Positions 34,051 to 42,984 of a stretch of 62,064 bases of DNA are shown here, in pieces (within the stretch, counting starts at the first letter, position 1; the number at the start of each line of letters is the position of its first letter). A model generated the notes under the pieces. It saw only the letters and a program-made list of their open reading frames with translations, was not told the origin of the DNA and made no database searches. This DNA comes from Dethiobacter sp. GTDB taxonomy: Bacteria > Bacillota > Dethiobacteria > Dethiobacterales > Dethiobacteraceae. The DNA is taken from positions 1 through 62,064 of the forward strand of contig JAGXTN010000006.1 in assembly GCA_018333455.1 (NCBI GenBank). The letters run 5' to 3'. The position numbers and the translations under genes were made by a program.

Positions 34051-34091
34051 TTGAGGTTGTGAACAAACCTGCTATAATGGACTATAGCAGG
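34051..34091 (+). promoter_or_regulatory. mreB promoter with overlapping palindrome
   Basis: TTGAGG (34051-34056), 16-nt spacer, TATAAT (34073-34078). A 9-bp inverted repeat CCTGCTATA (34068-34076) / TATAGCAGG (34083-34091) covers the -10 box and the expected start site. It could be an operator or a hairpin at the 5' end of the transcript. Confidence 0.6.
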
Positions 34092-34116
34092 TTTGATGAC
34101 GAAAGGAGACGCATCG

Positions 34117-35151
34117 ATGCGCTTTTTGACGAATTTTTTTTCCCGTGATATCGGGATTGACCTCGGGACCGCCAACACGCTCGTTTTTGTAAAAGGAAAA
34201 GGAATTGTGCTCAGAGAACCTTCTGTGGTAGCTATCCGCAGAGATTCAGGCACCGTTCTTGCGGTTGGTGAAGAAGCTAAAAGAATGATTGGACGCACCC
34301 CCGGTAATATTGTGGCCATTCGGCCGATGAAGGACGGCGTAATCGCCGATTTTGACATAACACAGACTATGCTTCGTCATTTCATCGCCAAGGCATATAA
34401 ACGGAGGGCTATCTTTAAAGCACATGTTGTCGTCTGTGTTCCTTCCGGTGTGACAGAGGTGGAAAAACGGGCGGTGATTGACGCAACCAAACAAGCCGGT
34501 GCAAAGGAAGCATTTTTGATTGAAGAACCGATGGCGGCAGCAATTGGCGCCGGCCTGCCTGTGGAAGAACCTACCGGCAGCATGATTGTGGATATAGGCG
34601 GTGGCACAACCGAAGTAGCCATTATTTCCCTGGGCGGCATTGTGACCAGCCGCTCCATTCGGGTGGGCGGCGACGAAATGGATGAAGCCATCACTCAATA
34701 TATTAAGAAAAATTACAGCCTGATGATTGGTGAACGGACGGCCGAAGAAATTAAAATCACGATCGGGACAGCCTGCAGAGGTGAGCAAGTGCGTACCATG
34801 GAAATCCGCGGGCGGGATCTGATTAGTGGCTTGCCTAAAACACAAGAGATAACAGACCGGGAAATAGAGCAGGCGCTTGCCGATCCTGTGGCAAGTATTC
34901 TGGATGCGATAAAAATTACGCTGGAAAAATCTCCGCCCGAACTGGCGGCTGATATTATGGACAAAGGAATTGTGATGACCGGCGGCGGCGCTCTTTTGCA
35001 TGGACTCGACAAGCTGGTTGCCAAAGAAACGGGTATGCCTGTCTATCTTGCGGAAAATCCGTTGGATTGTGTTGCCTTAGGCGCCGGAAAAGCGTTGACG
35101 GAAATTGAACTTTTGCGCAGAGTAACACTTTCACCGCGCAGGTTAATGTAA
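34117..35151 (+). CDS. mreB: Rod shape-determining protein MreB
   Basis: Actin-like cytoskeletal ATPase guiding lateral wall synthesis. Phosphate-1 motif GIDLGTANT, connecting and phosphate-2 motif [11 protein letters not shown], adenosine motif [10 protein letters not shown]. 344 residues from ATG 34117, which follows AAAGGAGA; an in-frame ATG at 34093 precedes that site. First gene of mreBCD-mrdA. Confidence 0.98.
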   Translation: MRFLTNFFSRDIGIDLGTANTLVFVKGKGIVLREPSVVAIRRDSGTVLAVGEEAKRMIGRTPGNIVAIRPMKDGVIADFDITQTMLRHFIAKAYKRRAIFKAHVVVCVPSGVTEVEKRAVIDATKQAGAKEAFLIEEPMAAAIGAGLPVEEPTGSMIVDIGGGTTEVAIISLGGIVTSRSIRVGGDEMDEAITQYIKKNYSLMIGERTAEEIKITIGTACRGEQVRTMEIRGRDLISGLPKTQEITDREIEQALADPVASILDAIKITLEKSPPELAADIMDKGIVMTGGGALLHGLDKLVAKETGMPVYLAENPLDCVALGAGKALTEIELLRRVTLSPRRLM

Positions 35152-35187
35152 GATTTGCATAAGGTCGGCAGACAAGGGTGAAAAACC

Positions 35188-36048
35188 ATGCTTGCTTTCT
35201 TAATAAAAAGAAAAAGAATGCTAACGCTTTTTTTGGTGTTGACTTTGCTCTTGGTCTTAACACAGAGAACCGTTGTCCGTCAGGGGATAACTGTGGCGGA
35301 AGAAGCGTTGCTGACTGTGGTGGCTCCTGTTCAAGGGGTCTTTGGGCGTTTTGCCCGTTCTGTTGAAGGGCTGTTGATTTCAGTAAAGGGCTACCAGTTC
35401 TTAGTGGCGGAGAACCGGCGGCTGCAAGACGAGTTGGCCGCTACTCTGGTATTGGAAGCACGTTTGACCGAATTTCGCCATGAAAATCATCGGCTGCGTC
35501 AGATGCTTAACTTCGAAGCACGCAGCGAACATCAGCTTATTGCCGCTGAAGTGGTGGCTCGGGATCCAAGCGGCTGGTTTCAGACTGTCAGCATCAATAA
35601 AGGCTCGCTGCATGGCGTGGCAGAGAACTTGGCGGTCGTAACTAGTGAAGGGCTGGTAGGCAGTGTTTTGGCTGTTTCGCCTGTTACATCGCAAGTCCTT
35701 TTGCTGACAGATAGCCGGCGGGCGGTGAGTGCCATGGTGCAGCGTTCGCGAGAACCGGGGACGGTTGGCGTTGTGGAGGCGGATGCCGATTTGCCGGGTT
35801 ATCTGCGCATGATCAACCTGCCGCGAGACGCTAATATCCAGCCGGGAGACACGATAATTTCTTCCGGTTTAGGCGGAATTTATCCGCAAGGACTGGTGCT
35901 TGGTTACGTCTTGGAGATGGTGGAGGAGGAGCTTGGGCTTTTTCGCTTTGCCCTGCTGCGCCCCGCAGCTAACTTTAATAGGCTTGAAGAAGTGTTTGTG
36001 GTGGTACCTAGCGCAGCGCCCGCACAAAACAACGAAGGAGCTTTTTGA
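35188..36048 (+). CDS. mreC: Rod shape-determining protein MreC
   Basis: Bitopic protein linking MreB to the penicillin-binding protein. One N-terminal helix (residues about 11-26), a coiled coil (VAENRRLQDELAATLVLEAR) and the beta-sheet domain ending in PQGLVLGYV. 286 residues; AAGGGTGA before the ATG. Confidence 0.95.
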   Translation: MLAFLIKRKRMLTLFLVLTLLLVLTQRTVVRQGITVAEEALLTVVAPVQGVFGRFARSVEGLLISVKGYQFLVAENRRLQDELAATLVLEARLTEFRHENHRLRQMLNFEARSEHQLIAAEVVARDPSGWFQTVSINKGSLHGVAENLAVVTSEGLVGSVLAVSPVTSQVLLLTDSRRAVSAMVQRSREPGTVGVVEADADLPGYLRMINLPRDANIQPGDTIISSGLGGIYPQGLVLGYVLEMVEEELGLFRFALLRPAANFNRLEEVFVVVPSAAPAQNNEGAF

Positions 36049-36049
36049 G

Positions 36050-36568
36050 ATGGGTTCAATCATTATCTTTTTGCTCTTTGCGGTCAGCTTGGCGCTGCAA
36101 GGTTCTTTATTGGTGTTAGTTAACCCAGGCGGCGTCCACCCTGATCTCTTATTGGTTTTGGTGGTCGCACTGGCTTTGCTTTCCGACAGTAAACGCGGCG
36201 CCCTCATTGGTTTGGCGGCAGGGCTGATGCAGGATATTGTTTTTGGTGCGCCGCTAGGGTTTAATGCTTTTATTAAAGTGTTGGTGGGTGCGATGGCCGG
36301 CTTTCTGGCAGAGGAAATCAATCGAGATTTTGTGCTGGCACCCATGTTGCTTGTCATGTTTTTTTCGTTGTTTAACGATTCGCTGCCTTTTCTTTTAAAG
36401 GAGTTTGCCGATATACGCCAGTCTTTTTCCCTCCTTCAGTATTTACAACAGTTTTCACCGGGCAGGCTGGTAATGCACTTTTTTATTATGGGTCTGATTT
36501 ATCCTTATCTTTGCCGGGCGCAGAAGCGCCGGTTGCTGTTTCCCCAAGCAGAGAGCTCTGGCAAATAA
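36050..36568 (+). CDS. mreD: Rod shape-determining protein MreD
   Basis: Polytopic membrane protein of 172 residues with about five helices, PGGVHPDLLLVLVVALAL and GLAAGLMQDIVFGAPLG being typical. Start ATG 36050, 1 nt after the mreC stop and preceded by GAAGGAG. Ends 11 bp before mrdA. Confidence 0.93.
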   Translation: MGSIIIFLLFAVSLALQGSLLVLVNPGGVHPDLLLVLVVALALLSDSKRGALIGLAAGLMQDIVFGAPLGFNAFIKVLVGAMAGFLAEEINRDFVLAPMLLVMFFSLFNDSLPFLLKEFADIRQSFSLLQYLQQFSPGRLVMHFFIMGLIYPYLCRAQKRRLLFPQAESSGK

Positions 36569-36579
36569 CGGAGGCTAAA

Positions 36580-38361
36580 ATGAATAGGTCTTTGCAGAGA
36601 AGGTTGCGCGTGTTTAGCGGCCTGGTGGTTTTACTGGCATTATTGCTGACGGCTCGCTTGGCTTGGCTCCAAATCTATAATTTTGAATATTACCGCGCCA
36701 GTGCCGAAGACAACAGACAGCGCCAATTACCTATTGCGGCGCCGCGTGGTGAAATTTTTGCGGCAGACGGGGAATTGTTGGCTGCCAATCGACCGGGTTT
36801 TGCCGTGTCTTTGTTAGACTTTGATGTGCGAGACGGGGAGACTATCAGTTATCTGGCTGAGCTCTTAGCAATGGATGAGGAATATATCCGTGAGAGGGTA
36901 CGGGGAGAGCGCTTCCGCAGTTTTGCCCCCATTCAGATTGCCGGTAACGTTTCGCCGGAAGTAGTGGCTAAATTGGAAGAGAGGCGTCTTGATTTGCCGG
37001 GCGTCATTATTGAAACCCAGCTTGTGCGGGAGTATGTCCACGGCAGCCTGGCGGCACATGTCTTGGGATATGTAGGTCCCATTTCAAGACGGCAAATCGA
37101 AGAAATGCAAGCACAAGGGATTTTTTATCGCGGAACAGATGCGATCGGCCAAGCAGGCGTTGAATTTGTCTGGGAACAGACGCTACGGGGGCAAGAAGGC
37201 ACTTTGCTTGTGGAGAAAAACCGTTTCGGGCGTCGCACACGGGTCTTGGCTAAGGAAGACCCGGTCCCGGGAAACAGCATTTATCTGACGCTCGATGCGA
37301 GACTGCAGGAAATTGCGGAGCAGGCGTTGCGTGAAGTGATTGAAAATCTGGTGGAGAGTGGCAATACCCAGGCGGGCAGAGGCTCTGTCGTCATCATTGA
37401 CCCGAGAAGCGGCGCTATCCGTGCCATGGTGAGTTACCCCGCTTATGACCCTAATACATTGGCGCAGAATTTTAAGGAGCTGGCAGCAGACAGAAGAAAC
37501 CAGCCCCTTAGGAATAAAACGATTCAGGATTTCCACCCGGTCGGTTCCACTTTTAAAATGTTGCCGGGGATTGCAGCCTTGGAGGAAGGTTTAATCAACG
37601 AGCAGAGCCGGGTAACCTGCCGGGGGGTGGCCACTTTTTTTAACGGCCGGCAGACGTCGCGTTGCCTTAAGGTGCACGGTGCGCTTAGCATTATTCCTGC
37701 CATAGCTCAATCTTGCAACATTTTTTTCTATGAGATGGGTTACCGTCTGGGGATAGACCGACTTACCAGTTATGCTGAAAGTTTCGGATTTGGCAGTCCA
37801 ACCGGCCTTAACGATTTGAGCGGCGAAGCCGCCGGTTCGCTGAATGGAAGAGCACGCCTAGACTTTATGCCCGGCAACCTGATGGGCGCCTCTATCGGTC
37901 AGGGCCATGAAATCACTGCTTTGCAGATGGCTAACTTTGCGGCCATGCTGGCTAATGGGGGAACTCACTTCCGCCCTTATTTAGTGCAAACGGCAAAGAA
38001 TCACCTGGGCGAATTAATTTTTAACGCGAAACCGGAAGTAATTCGGCAGCTGGAGTATAGCGAGAAAAACTGGGATATTATCCGGCAGGGCATGAAAAAC
38101 GTTACCGACTTTGGCGGCACGGCCCCTAGTATGCGTCAACTGCCGGTCAAGGTTGCAGGCAAAACCGGGACGGTGGAAGTATCATCGCTGCGTTATTCAC
38201 ACAGTACATTTGTGGGCTACGCTCCGGCAGAAGCGCCGGAACTGGCATTTTACGTCATTGTGGAAAATTCTCTGCACCGCCCCGGCAGTTCCGCCGTTCC
38301 CGTCATTAGCCAGATTATCCGGGAATATTACTCCCCCGCATCAGCTGCGGAACAGCAATAG
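36580..38361 (+). CDS. mrdA: Penicillin-binding protein 2 (elongation-specific transpeptidase)
   Basis: Class B PBP that cross-links lateral wall peptidoglycan with RodA. N-terminal helix, dimerisation domain containing RGEIFAADG, and transpeptidase domain with SxxK in PVGSTFKM, SxN as SCN, and KTG in AGKTGT. 593 residues from ATG 36580 after GGAGGC. Lies with mreBCD and minCDE-rodA in one elongation/division cluster. Confidence 0.96.
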   Translation: MNRSLQRRLRVFSGLVVLLALLLTARLAWLQIYNFEYYRASAEDNRQRQLPIAAPRGEIFAADGELLAANRPGFAVSLLDFDVRDGETISYLAELLAMDEEYIRERVRGERFRSFAPIQIAGNVSPEVVAKLEERRLDLPGVIIETQLVREYVHGSLAAHVLGYVGPISRRQIEEMQAQGIFYRGTDAIGQAGVEFVWEQTLRGQEGTLLVEKNRFGRRTRVLAKEDPVPGNSIYLTLDARLQEIAEQALREVIENLVESGNTQAGRGSVVIIDPRSGAIRAMVSYPAYDPNTLAQNFKELAADRRNQPLRNKTIQDFHPVGSTFKMLPGIAALEEGLINEQSRVTCRGVATFFNGRQTSRCLKVHGALSIIPAIAQSCNIFFYEMGYRLGIDRLTSYAESFGFGSPTGLNDLSGEAAGSLNGRARLDFMPGNLMGASIGQGHEITALQMANFAAMLANGGTHFRPYLVQTAKNHLGELIFNAKPEVIRQLEYSEKNWDIIRQGMKNVTDFGGTAPSMRQLPVKVAGKTGTVEVSSLRYSHSTFVGYAPAEAPELAFYVIVENSLHRPGSSAVPVISQIIREYYSPASAAEQQ

Positions 38362-38491
38362 TCTCGATCGCTGACTCTTTTTTATTATTAAGGAAGTGTC
38401 ATGTAAGTGTCGTTTATTTTATGGCATAGGCAGGAATTTGCTGGTATTTGACGAAAATATTGCTGAGTGGGTGACATCTGTGGAGGAAAGT

Positions 38492-39148
38492 ATGAGTAAA
38501 TATACGGTTGAGTTTAAGGGGACAAAAGAGGGTGTTACGATCTACTGCCAGGAAAGCGCCGGGTTTGAGGAGATTTTGCTCGACTTGGCAGCGCGCCTCC
38601 GGCAGCGGGCCGTATTTTTTGGGCAGTCAAAGGTGCGAATTGACGTGGGCGGCAGACAGTTAACAGAAGCTGAGCAGGAGCGGCTGGCAGATGTGCTTGC
38701 CCAAAACAGCAAGCTGGTTTTGGCAGGAGTGCAAACGAGCGCCACACGGCCAGCGGAGGCGTCACTTGCCAGGCGGCGGGGAGAGACTGCTGAGCTGAAG
38801 CTGGAAAACTGCAAAGAAGGCCGTTCCATCGTAATTAAGCGGACACTGCGCTCCGGACAAAGTGTTCACTATCCAGGGAATGTGATTGTGCTGGGGGATG
38901 TTAATCCTGGTGCCGAAATCGTGGCCGAAGGCGATATTTTCGTGTACGGAACGCTGAGGGGAATTGCTCATGCCGGGAGGAGCGGCGACCGAAGCGCCTC
39001 GGTGGTGGCTTTGCGTCTTGCCCCCACTCAGCTGCGAATCGCCAGCGTGATTTCGCGGGCACCGGATGAATCCTCGCTGCCAAATCAACCTGAATACGCC
39101 TATATTAGCGAAGACCGGATTATGATTGCCGCGGTTAATACAAAGTAG
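38492..39148 (+). CDS. minC: Septum site-determining protein MinC
   Basis: FtsZ polymerisation inhibitor. N-terminal domain (KGTKEGVTIY) and C-terminal beta-helix domain with YPGNVIVLGDVNPGAEIVAE and GTLRGIAHAG. 218 residues from ATG 38492, after GGAGGAA. Its TAG stop is formed by the first bases of a palindromic repeat (GTAGGGGC), so the native end may have been trimmed or replaced by repeat insertion. Confidence 0.94.
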   Translation: MSKYTVEFKGTKEGVTIYCQESAGFEEILLDLAARLRQRAVFFGQSKVRIDVGGRQLTEAEQERLADVLAQNSKLVLAGVQTSATRPAEASLARRRGETAELKLENCKEGRSIVIKRTLRSGQSVHYPGNVIVLGDVNPGAEIVAEGDIFVYGTLRGIAHAGRSGDRSASVVALRLAPTQLRIASVISRAPDESSLPNQPEYAYISEDRIMIAAVNTK

Positions 39149-39272
39149 GGGCAGACCTGCGTGTCTGTCCAAACAGCAGACCTGCGTGTCTGTCCAAACA
39201 GCAGACCTGCGTGTCTGTCCAAACAGCAGACCTGCGTGTCAAATAGGTAGGGGCAGACCTATGTGTCTGCCC
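39145..39272 (+). repeat. Tandem array of the GTAGGGGC repeat (AGAC-stem type) between minC and minD
   Basis: Starts with GTAGGGGC, then a 25-bp unit (GCAGACCTGCGTGTC, TGTCC, AAACA) repeated from 39151, 39176, 39201 and 39226 (last partial), then a full element GTAGGGGCAGACC...GTCTGCCC at 39247-39272. The array adds about 140 bp between two co-transcribed genes. Confidence 0.9.
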
Positions 39273-39291
39273 AAAAAGGGGGCTGAGATTT

Positions 39292-40092
39292 ATGGGTGCA
39301 GTAATCGTCATTACCTCCGGCAAGGGCGGTGTGGGCAAAACCACAACGACGGCTAATCTGGGGGTAGGCTTGGCTATGCTGGGCGAGAAAGTTGTGCTGA
39401 TTGACGCAGATATCGGACTGCGCAATTTAGATGTGGTCATGGGGTTGGAGAATAGGATTGTCTATGATTTGGTGGACGTGGTGGAGGGGAACTGCCGTCC
39501 GAAGCAGGCGTTAATCCGGGATAAGCGTTATGACACGCTTTTTCTCTTGCCGGCGGCTCAGACTCGCGATAAAAATGCAGTGACGCCTGAGCAGATGAAG
39601 AAACTTTGCGCGGAATTAAAAGAGGAATACGATTATATTTTGGTGGACTGCCCCGCCGGCATTGAACAGGGCTTCCGCAACGCCATAGCCGGTGCTGAGC
39701 GGGCGTTGATTGTGACTACGCCGGAAGTGTCTGCGGTTCGGGATGCTGATCGGATTATCGGCTTACTGGAAGCGGCAGACCTAGGTGACCCCAAGCTGAT
39801 TATCAATCGCCTGCGGCCGGATATGGTTAAGCGCGGCGATATGATGGATATAGAAGATATTTTAGAAATCCTGGCAATTGATTTAATCGGCGTAATCCCC
39901 GATGATGAAAAAATTATTATTTCCACTAACCGCGGCGAACCGGTGGTAGCCAATGATAACGGCTCTTTGTCTGGACAAGCCTACAGGAATATCGTGCGCA
40001 GGGTAAGGGGAGAAAGCGTGCCGTTCTTGCAGCTTTATAAGAACAGCTCTATCTTTAGCAGGCTGAAAAAAATTATGGGCCTTAGCGGCTAG
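39292..40092 (+). CDS. minD: Septum site-determining protein MinD
   Basis: Membrane-associated ParA-like ATPase that recruits MinC. Deviant Walker A GKGGVGKTTTT at about residues 10-20, Walker B-type DCPAGIEQGF, and a C-terminal amphipathic membrane-targeting helix (SIFSRLKKIMGLSG). 266 residues. The ribosome binding site GGGGGCTGAG lies just after the repeat array. Confidence 0.97.
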   Translation: MGAVIVITSGKGGVGKTTTTANLGVGLAMLGEKVVLIDADIGLRNLDVVMGLENRIVYDLVDVVEGNCRPKQALIRDKRYDTLFLLPAAQTRDKNAVTPEQMKKLCAELKEEYDYILVDCPAGIEQGFRNAIAGAERALIVTTPEVSAVRDADRIIGLLEAADLGDPKLIINRLRPDMVKRGDMMDIEDILEILAIDLIGVIPDDEKIIISTNRGEPVVANDNGSLSGQAYRNIVRRVRGESVPFLQLYKNSSIFSRLKKIMGLSG

Positions 40093-40106
40093 GAGAGGTG
40101 TGAAAG

Positions 40107-40373
40107 ATGAACCTGAGAGCATTGCTAAATGCCCTGGCGGGGAAACAGGACAGTAAAGATATCGCCAAAGAGCGTCTGCGCCTTGTGCTTGTCCATGATC
40201 GTACCAGTGTTTCGCCGGAGTTTATGGAACAAATCAAAGAGGAAATAATTAAGGTTATCTCAAAATATATGGAAATAGATACGGCAAATACTGTGATAAA
40301 CTTACATAAAACCGAGGGCACCGCAGTTCTGGAAGCGAATTTGGCGATCAAAGCTATTCGCAGACCCGGTTAA
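40107..40373 (+). CDS. minE: Cell division topological specificity factor MinE
   Basis: Activator of MinD ATPase; 88 residues with the anti-MinCD region containing KERLRLVLVHDRT and the dimerisation domain (EEIIKVISKYMEID). Its presence shows an oscillating Min system rather than, or besides, DivIVA-anchored MinJ as in Bacillus. 14 bp after minD. Confidence 0.95.
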   Translation: MNLRALLNALAGKQDSKDIAKERLRLVLVHDRTSVSPEFMEQIKEEIIKVISKYMEIDTANTVINLHKTEGTAVLEANLAIKAIRRPG

Positions 40374-40390
40374 GACCTTTTCTTCCCCGC

Positions 40391-40419
40391 TTTACGGTTT
40401 TATCGGTTTGGCTTATAAT
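40391..40419 (+). promoter_or_regulatory. Probable promoter upstream of rodA
   Basis: TTTACG (40391-40396), 17-nt spacer, TATAAT (40414-40419). Confidence 0.5.
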
Positions 40420-40423
40420 ATAG

Positions 40424-40455
40424 GTGCTGGGGTTTGCCCGCACTTATTTTTTTTC
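40424..40455 (+). terminator. Terminator or attenuator between minE and rodA
   Basis: GTGC-t-GGG / CCC-GCAC stem (loop GTTTG) followed by TTA and eight or more T. It lies just after the -10 of the probable rodA promoter, so it either ends minCDE transcripts or attenuates rodA. Confidence 0.6.
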
Positions 40456-40478
40456 CTTTCTTGGGGGGAGGTAAAGGC

Positions 40479-41585
40479 TTGTTTGACCGTCGTCTGGTGC
40501 GGAGCTTTGATTTTCCGTTGCTTTTGTCCGTGTTTGCCATTGTGTTGCTTAGCTTGCTGATTATCAGCAGTGCCACGATGGACAGCCTAGCTGGCGACCC
40601 TTTTTTTGTCAAGCGTCAGGTGATCTGGTTTTTAATCAGTTTTGCCGCACTGCTCGTCGTAATTAATATTGACTATACACAGTTTTACAGAGTGACACAC
40701 TATCTATATGGCTTGAACCTGCTGCTGCTGCTTGCCGTGTTTTTTCTGGGCAGGGAAGGGGGCGGCGCGCAGCGCTGGATTGATTTGGGATTTTTTAATC
40801 TTCAACCGTCAGAGTTTGCCAAGCTTTTCATCATTATTTCGCTGGCAAGGCACCTTGCGGCTCGAGAGGGCAATTTTGCCAGTATTTTCAGTGTCATCCC
40901 CACATTTTTACACGTTAGCTTGCCTATGGGCATGATTTTTCTCCAACCTAATTTAGGAACGGCGCTGGTGTTTATTGCTATTATGTTTGGCATGCTCTTT
41001 ATGGCCGGCGCTAAAGCCAGGCATCTTTTGCTGTATGTGGTTGGCAGTTTAGTGGTGGGCCTTCCCCTGCTTTGGCAAGTATTAAAAGATTATCAGAGGA
41101 TGCGGTTGATTAGTTTCATCAACCCGGAGCGCGACGCGCTTAGCGGCGCCTTCCAGCAGATTCAGAGCGTCATTGCCGTAGGCTCCGGCGGTGTGTGGGG
41201 TAAGGGATTGTTTGCAGAAGGGACGCAAAGCAGTCTTAGTTTTACCCCGGAACCTCATACTGATTTTATTTTTTCCGTGCTTGCAGAACAAATAGGTTTT
41301 GCCGGGAGCGTAGTTTTGATTCTATTATATGTTTTCTTGCTGTCTCGCGTTATTCGGATTGCCGCTCAGGCTAAAGATACATTTGGCACGCTGATTTGCA
41401 GCGGAGTAGCCTCGATGCTGCTGTTTCAGGTTTTTATTAATATTGGTATAACCATTGGCGTGATGCCTGTGACCGGCCTGCCCTTGCCGTTTATGTCATA
41501 CGGTGGCAGTGCGCTCCTGATGAATATGATGTCAATAGGGCTAGTGCTGAATGTCGGTATGCGCCGCCACCGCCTGATGTTTTGA
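40479..41585 (+). CDS. rodA: Peptidoglycan glycosyltransferase RodA (SEDS family)
   Basis: Polytopic SEDS-family glycosyltransferase polymerising lateral-wall glycan with PBP2. About ten helices; GAQRWIDLGFFNLQPSEFAK, FLQPNLGTALVF and GLPLPFMSYGGSALL are family signatures. TTG start at 40479, 7 nt after GGGGGGAGG; 368 residues. The pairing with mrdA across the min genes is typical of Firmicutes. Confidence 0.95.
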   Translation: MFDRRLVRSFDFPLLLSVFAIVLLSLLIISSATMDSLAGDPFFVKRQVIWFLISFAALLVVINIDYTQFYRVTHYLYGLNLLLLLAVFFLGREGGGAQRWIDLGFFNLQPSEFAKLFIIISLARHLAAREGNFASIFSVIPTFLHVSLPMGMIFLQPNLGTALVFIAIMFGMLFMAGAKARHLLLYVVGSLVVGLPLLWQVLKDYQRMRLISFINPERDALSGAFQQIQSVIAVGSGGVWGKGLFAEGTQSSLSFTPEPHTDFIFSVLAEQIGFAGSVVLILLYVFLLSRVIRIAAQAKDTFGTLICSGVASMLLFQVFINIGITIGVMPVTGLPLPFMSYGGSALLMNMMSIGLVLNVGMRRHRLMF

Positions 41586-41609
41586 AATCGCGACGGCGGA
41601 AAATATTTT

Positions 41610-42095
41610 GGGCAAACACGTAGGGGCGAACCTGCGTGTTCGCCCGGATTTGGGCAGACACACAGGTCTGCCCCTACATATTCGCCCGGTTTGTCACGTC
41701 AACCATTTGGACAAACACGTAGGGGCGAACCTGCGTGTTCGCCCGGTTTGTCACGTCAACCATTTGGACAAACACGTAGGGGCGAACCTGCGTGTTCGCC
41801 CGGTTTGTCACGTTGACCATTTGGACAAACACGTAGGGGCGAACCTGCGTGTTCGCCCGGATTTGGGCAGACACATAGGTCTGCCCCTACATATTCGCCC
41901 GGATTTGGGCAGACACATAGGTCTGCCCCTGCATATTCGCCCGGATTTGGGCAGACACATAGGTCTGCCCCTACATATTCGCCCGGATTTGGGCAGACAC
42001 ATAGGTCTGCCCCTACATATTCGCCCGGATTTGGGCAGACACACAGGTCTGCCCCTACATATTTGGGCATACACGTCGACCATTTGGGCCTTGCG
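41610..42095. repeat. Mixed tandem array of palindromic repeats between rodA and spoIVFA
   Basis: About 490 bp made of two hairpin units. Four units have stems GGGCGAAC/GTTCGCCC (loop CTGCGT), three of them separated by identical 30-bp linkers; period 57 bp. Six units in the opposite orientation have stems GGGCAGAC/GTCTGCCC, five in a row with a 42-bp period. The first two form an inverted doublet with GTAGGGGC at one end and GCCCCTAC at the other. No gene lies in 41586-42165; an open frame through it is an artefact of 42- and 57-bp periods. Confidence 0.93.
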
Positions 42096-42165
42096 GATAA
42101 TTGGCATATCCTTACCCGGCTGCAAATATAATGGGGTAGGGACAAACCTGTCGGGGGTGATACTA

Positions 42166-42969
42166 TTGAGAAAAAAAAGAAAATGGCAGACTTCCAAGCC
42201 TTCTTTGCGAGAGCGGGTGGAGAGCCAAGAGGAGAGGCGGCGGTACGGTCAGCTTTTTGCTGAGACGGATTCCGAATACAGGCAGATGCTTTGGGAAGAG
42301 CTGCCCGTCAAAATGCTTAAGCCATTGCAGGAGCATTTATTTCAGAAAACTGTGGCGGCAATTTTGGTGGTAATCTGTCTAGGTTTATTCAGTTTGCTGA
42401 ATTTGCCTTTGACAAACCGTATTACTGCTGCTATTCACTACCTGACGGTTCATCAGGCAAACCCGGCCGAACTGGTGCAAACGGCAAAGCCGGTAATTCA
42501 ATCTGTGCGTGACTTCAACTGGCGCCGGACGGCAGCTCCGCCGCCTGCGCCCGGCCCGGCAGATGAGCAGCCTCAAAATGAAACTATGGCGGCACCTGTA
42601 AACGGGGTGGTGAAAAGAGCGTATGGGCAGAGTTTAAATCTTGAATCTGGACAGATGGAAATGCATTATGGGATTGATGTTGCCGCAGCGGCTGGGTCTT
42701 CTGTCTTTGCCGCTTTTTCAGGCACAGTCTCGCTGATTAAGGGGCATCCCGAACATGGCCTGACCGTTTATCTGGAACATCCGGGAAATATTGTGACAAT
42801 CTATGGGCGTGTGTCGGAGATTGCTGTGGCAGCAGGCGAGAGTGTCAGCCGCGGGCAGGTAATTGCCAAAGTGGCGCCGACCGGGGCCGGCGAGAGCCAT
42901 CTCCATTTTGAAATCTGGGAAAACAAACAGCCTGTCGATCCAGAGAAATATTTGGCGGATCAAGAGTAA
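42166..42969 (+). CDS. spoIVFA: SpoIVFA-like M23 (LytM) domain protein
   Basis: Regulator of the SpoIVFB protease during sporulation. Charged N-terminus, one membrane helix (AAILVVICLGLFSLLNL), and a C-terminal LytM/M23 domain with MHYGIDVAAAAG and SHLHFEIW, so the zinc ligands of M23 peptidases (HxxxD, HxH) are retained. Identity rests on the adjacent spoIVFB and the min-spoIVFA-spoIVFB-rplU order known from Bacillus. Start TTG 42166 after GGGGGTGA; an apparent N-terminal extension is repeat DNA. A TATAAT at 42127-42132 lies upstream; a sigma-E promoter would be expected but I cannot establish it. Confidence 0.82.
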   Translation: MRKKRKWQTSKPSLRERVESQEERRRYGQLFAETDSEYRQMLWEELPVKMLKPLQEHLFQKTVAAILVVICLGLFSLLNLPLTNRITAAIHYLTVHQANPAELVQTAKPVIQSVRDFNWRRTAAPPPAPGPADEQPQNETMAAPVNGVVKRAYGQSLNLESGQMEMHYGIDVAAAAGSSVFAAFSGTVSLIKGHPEHGLTVYLEHPGNIVTIYGRVSEIAVAAGESVSRGQVIAKVAPTGAGESHLHFEIWENKQPVDPEKYLADQE

Positions 42970-42984
42970 AAGAGGAGGCAGCCG

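Noticed and set aside
41610-42095. CRISPR array
   Set aside because: Repeats are regularly spaced and palindromic, but the intervening segments are the same in every unit instead of unique spacers, and no cas gene is present.
41608-42165. Long N-terminal extension of SpoIVFA, with repeated 14- and 19-residue units
   Set aside because: The frame is open only because the DNA repeats have periods of 42 and 57 bp; a ribosome binding site and TTG start lie at 42153-42168.
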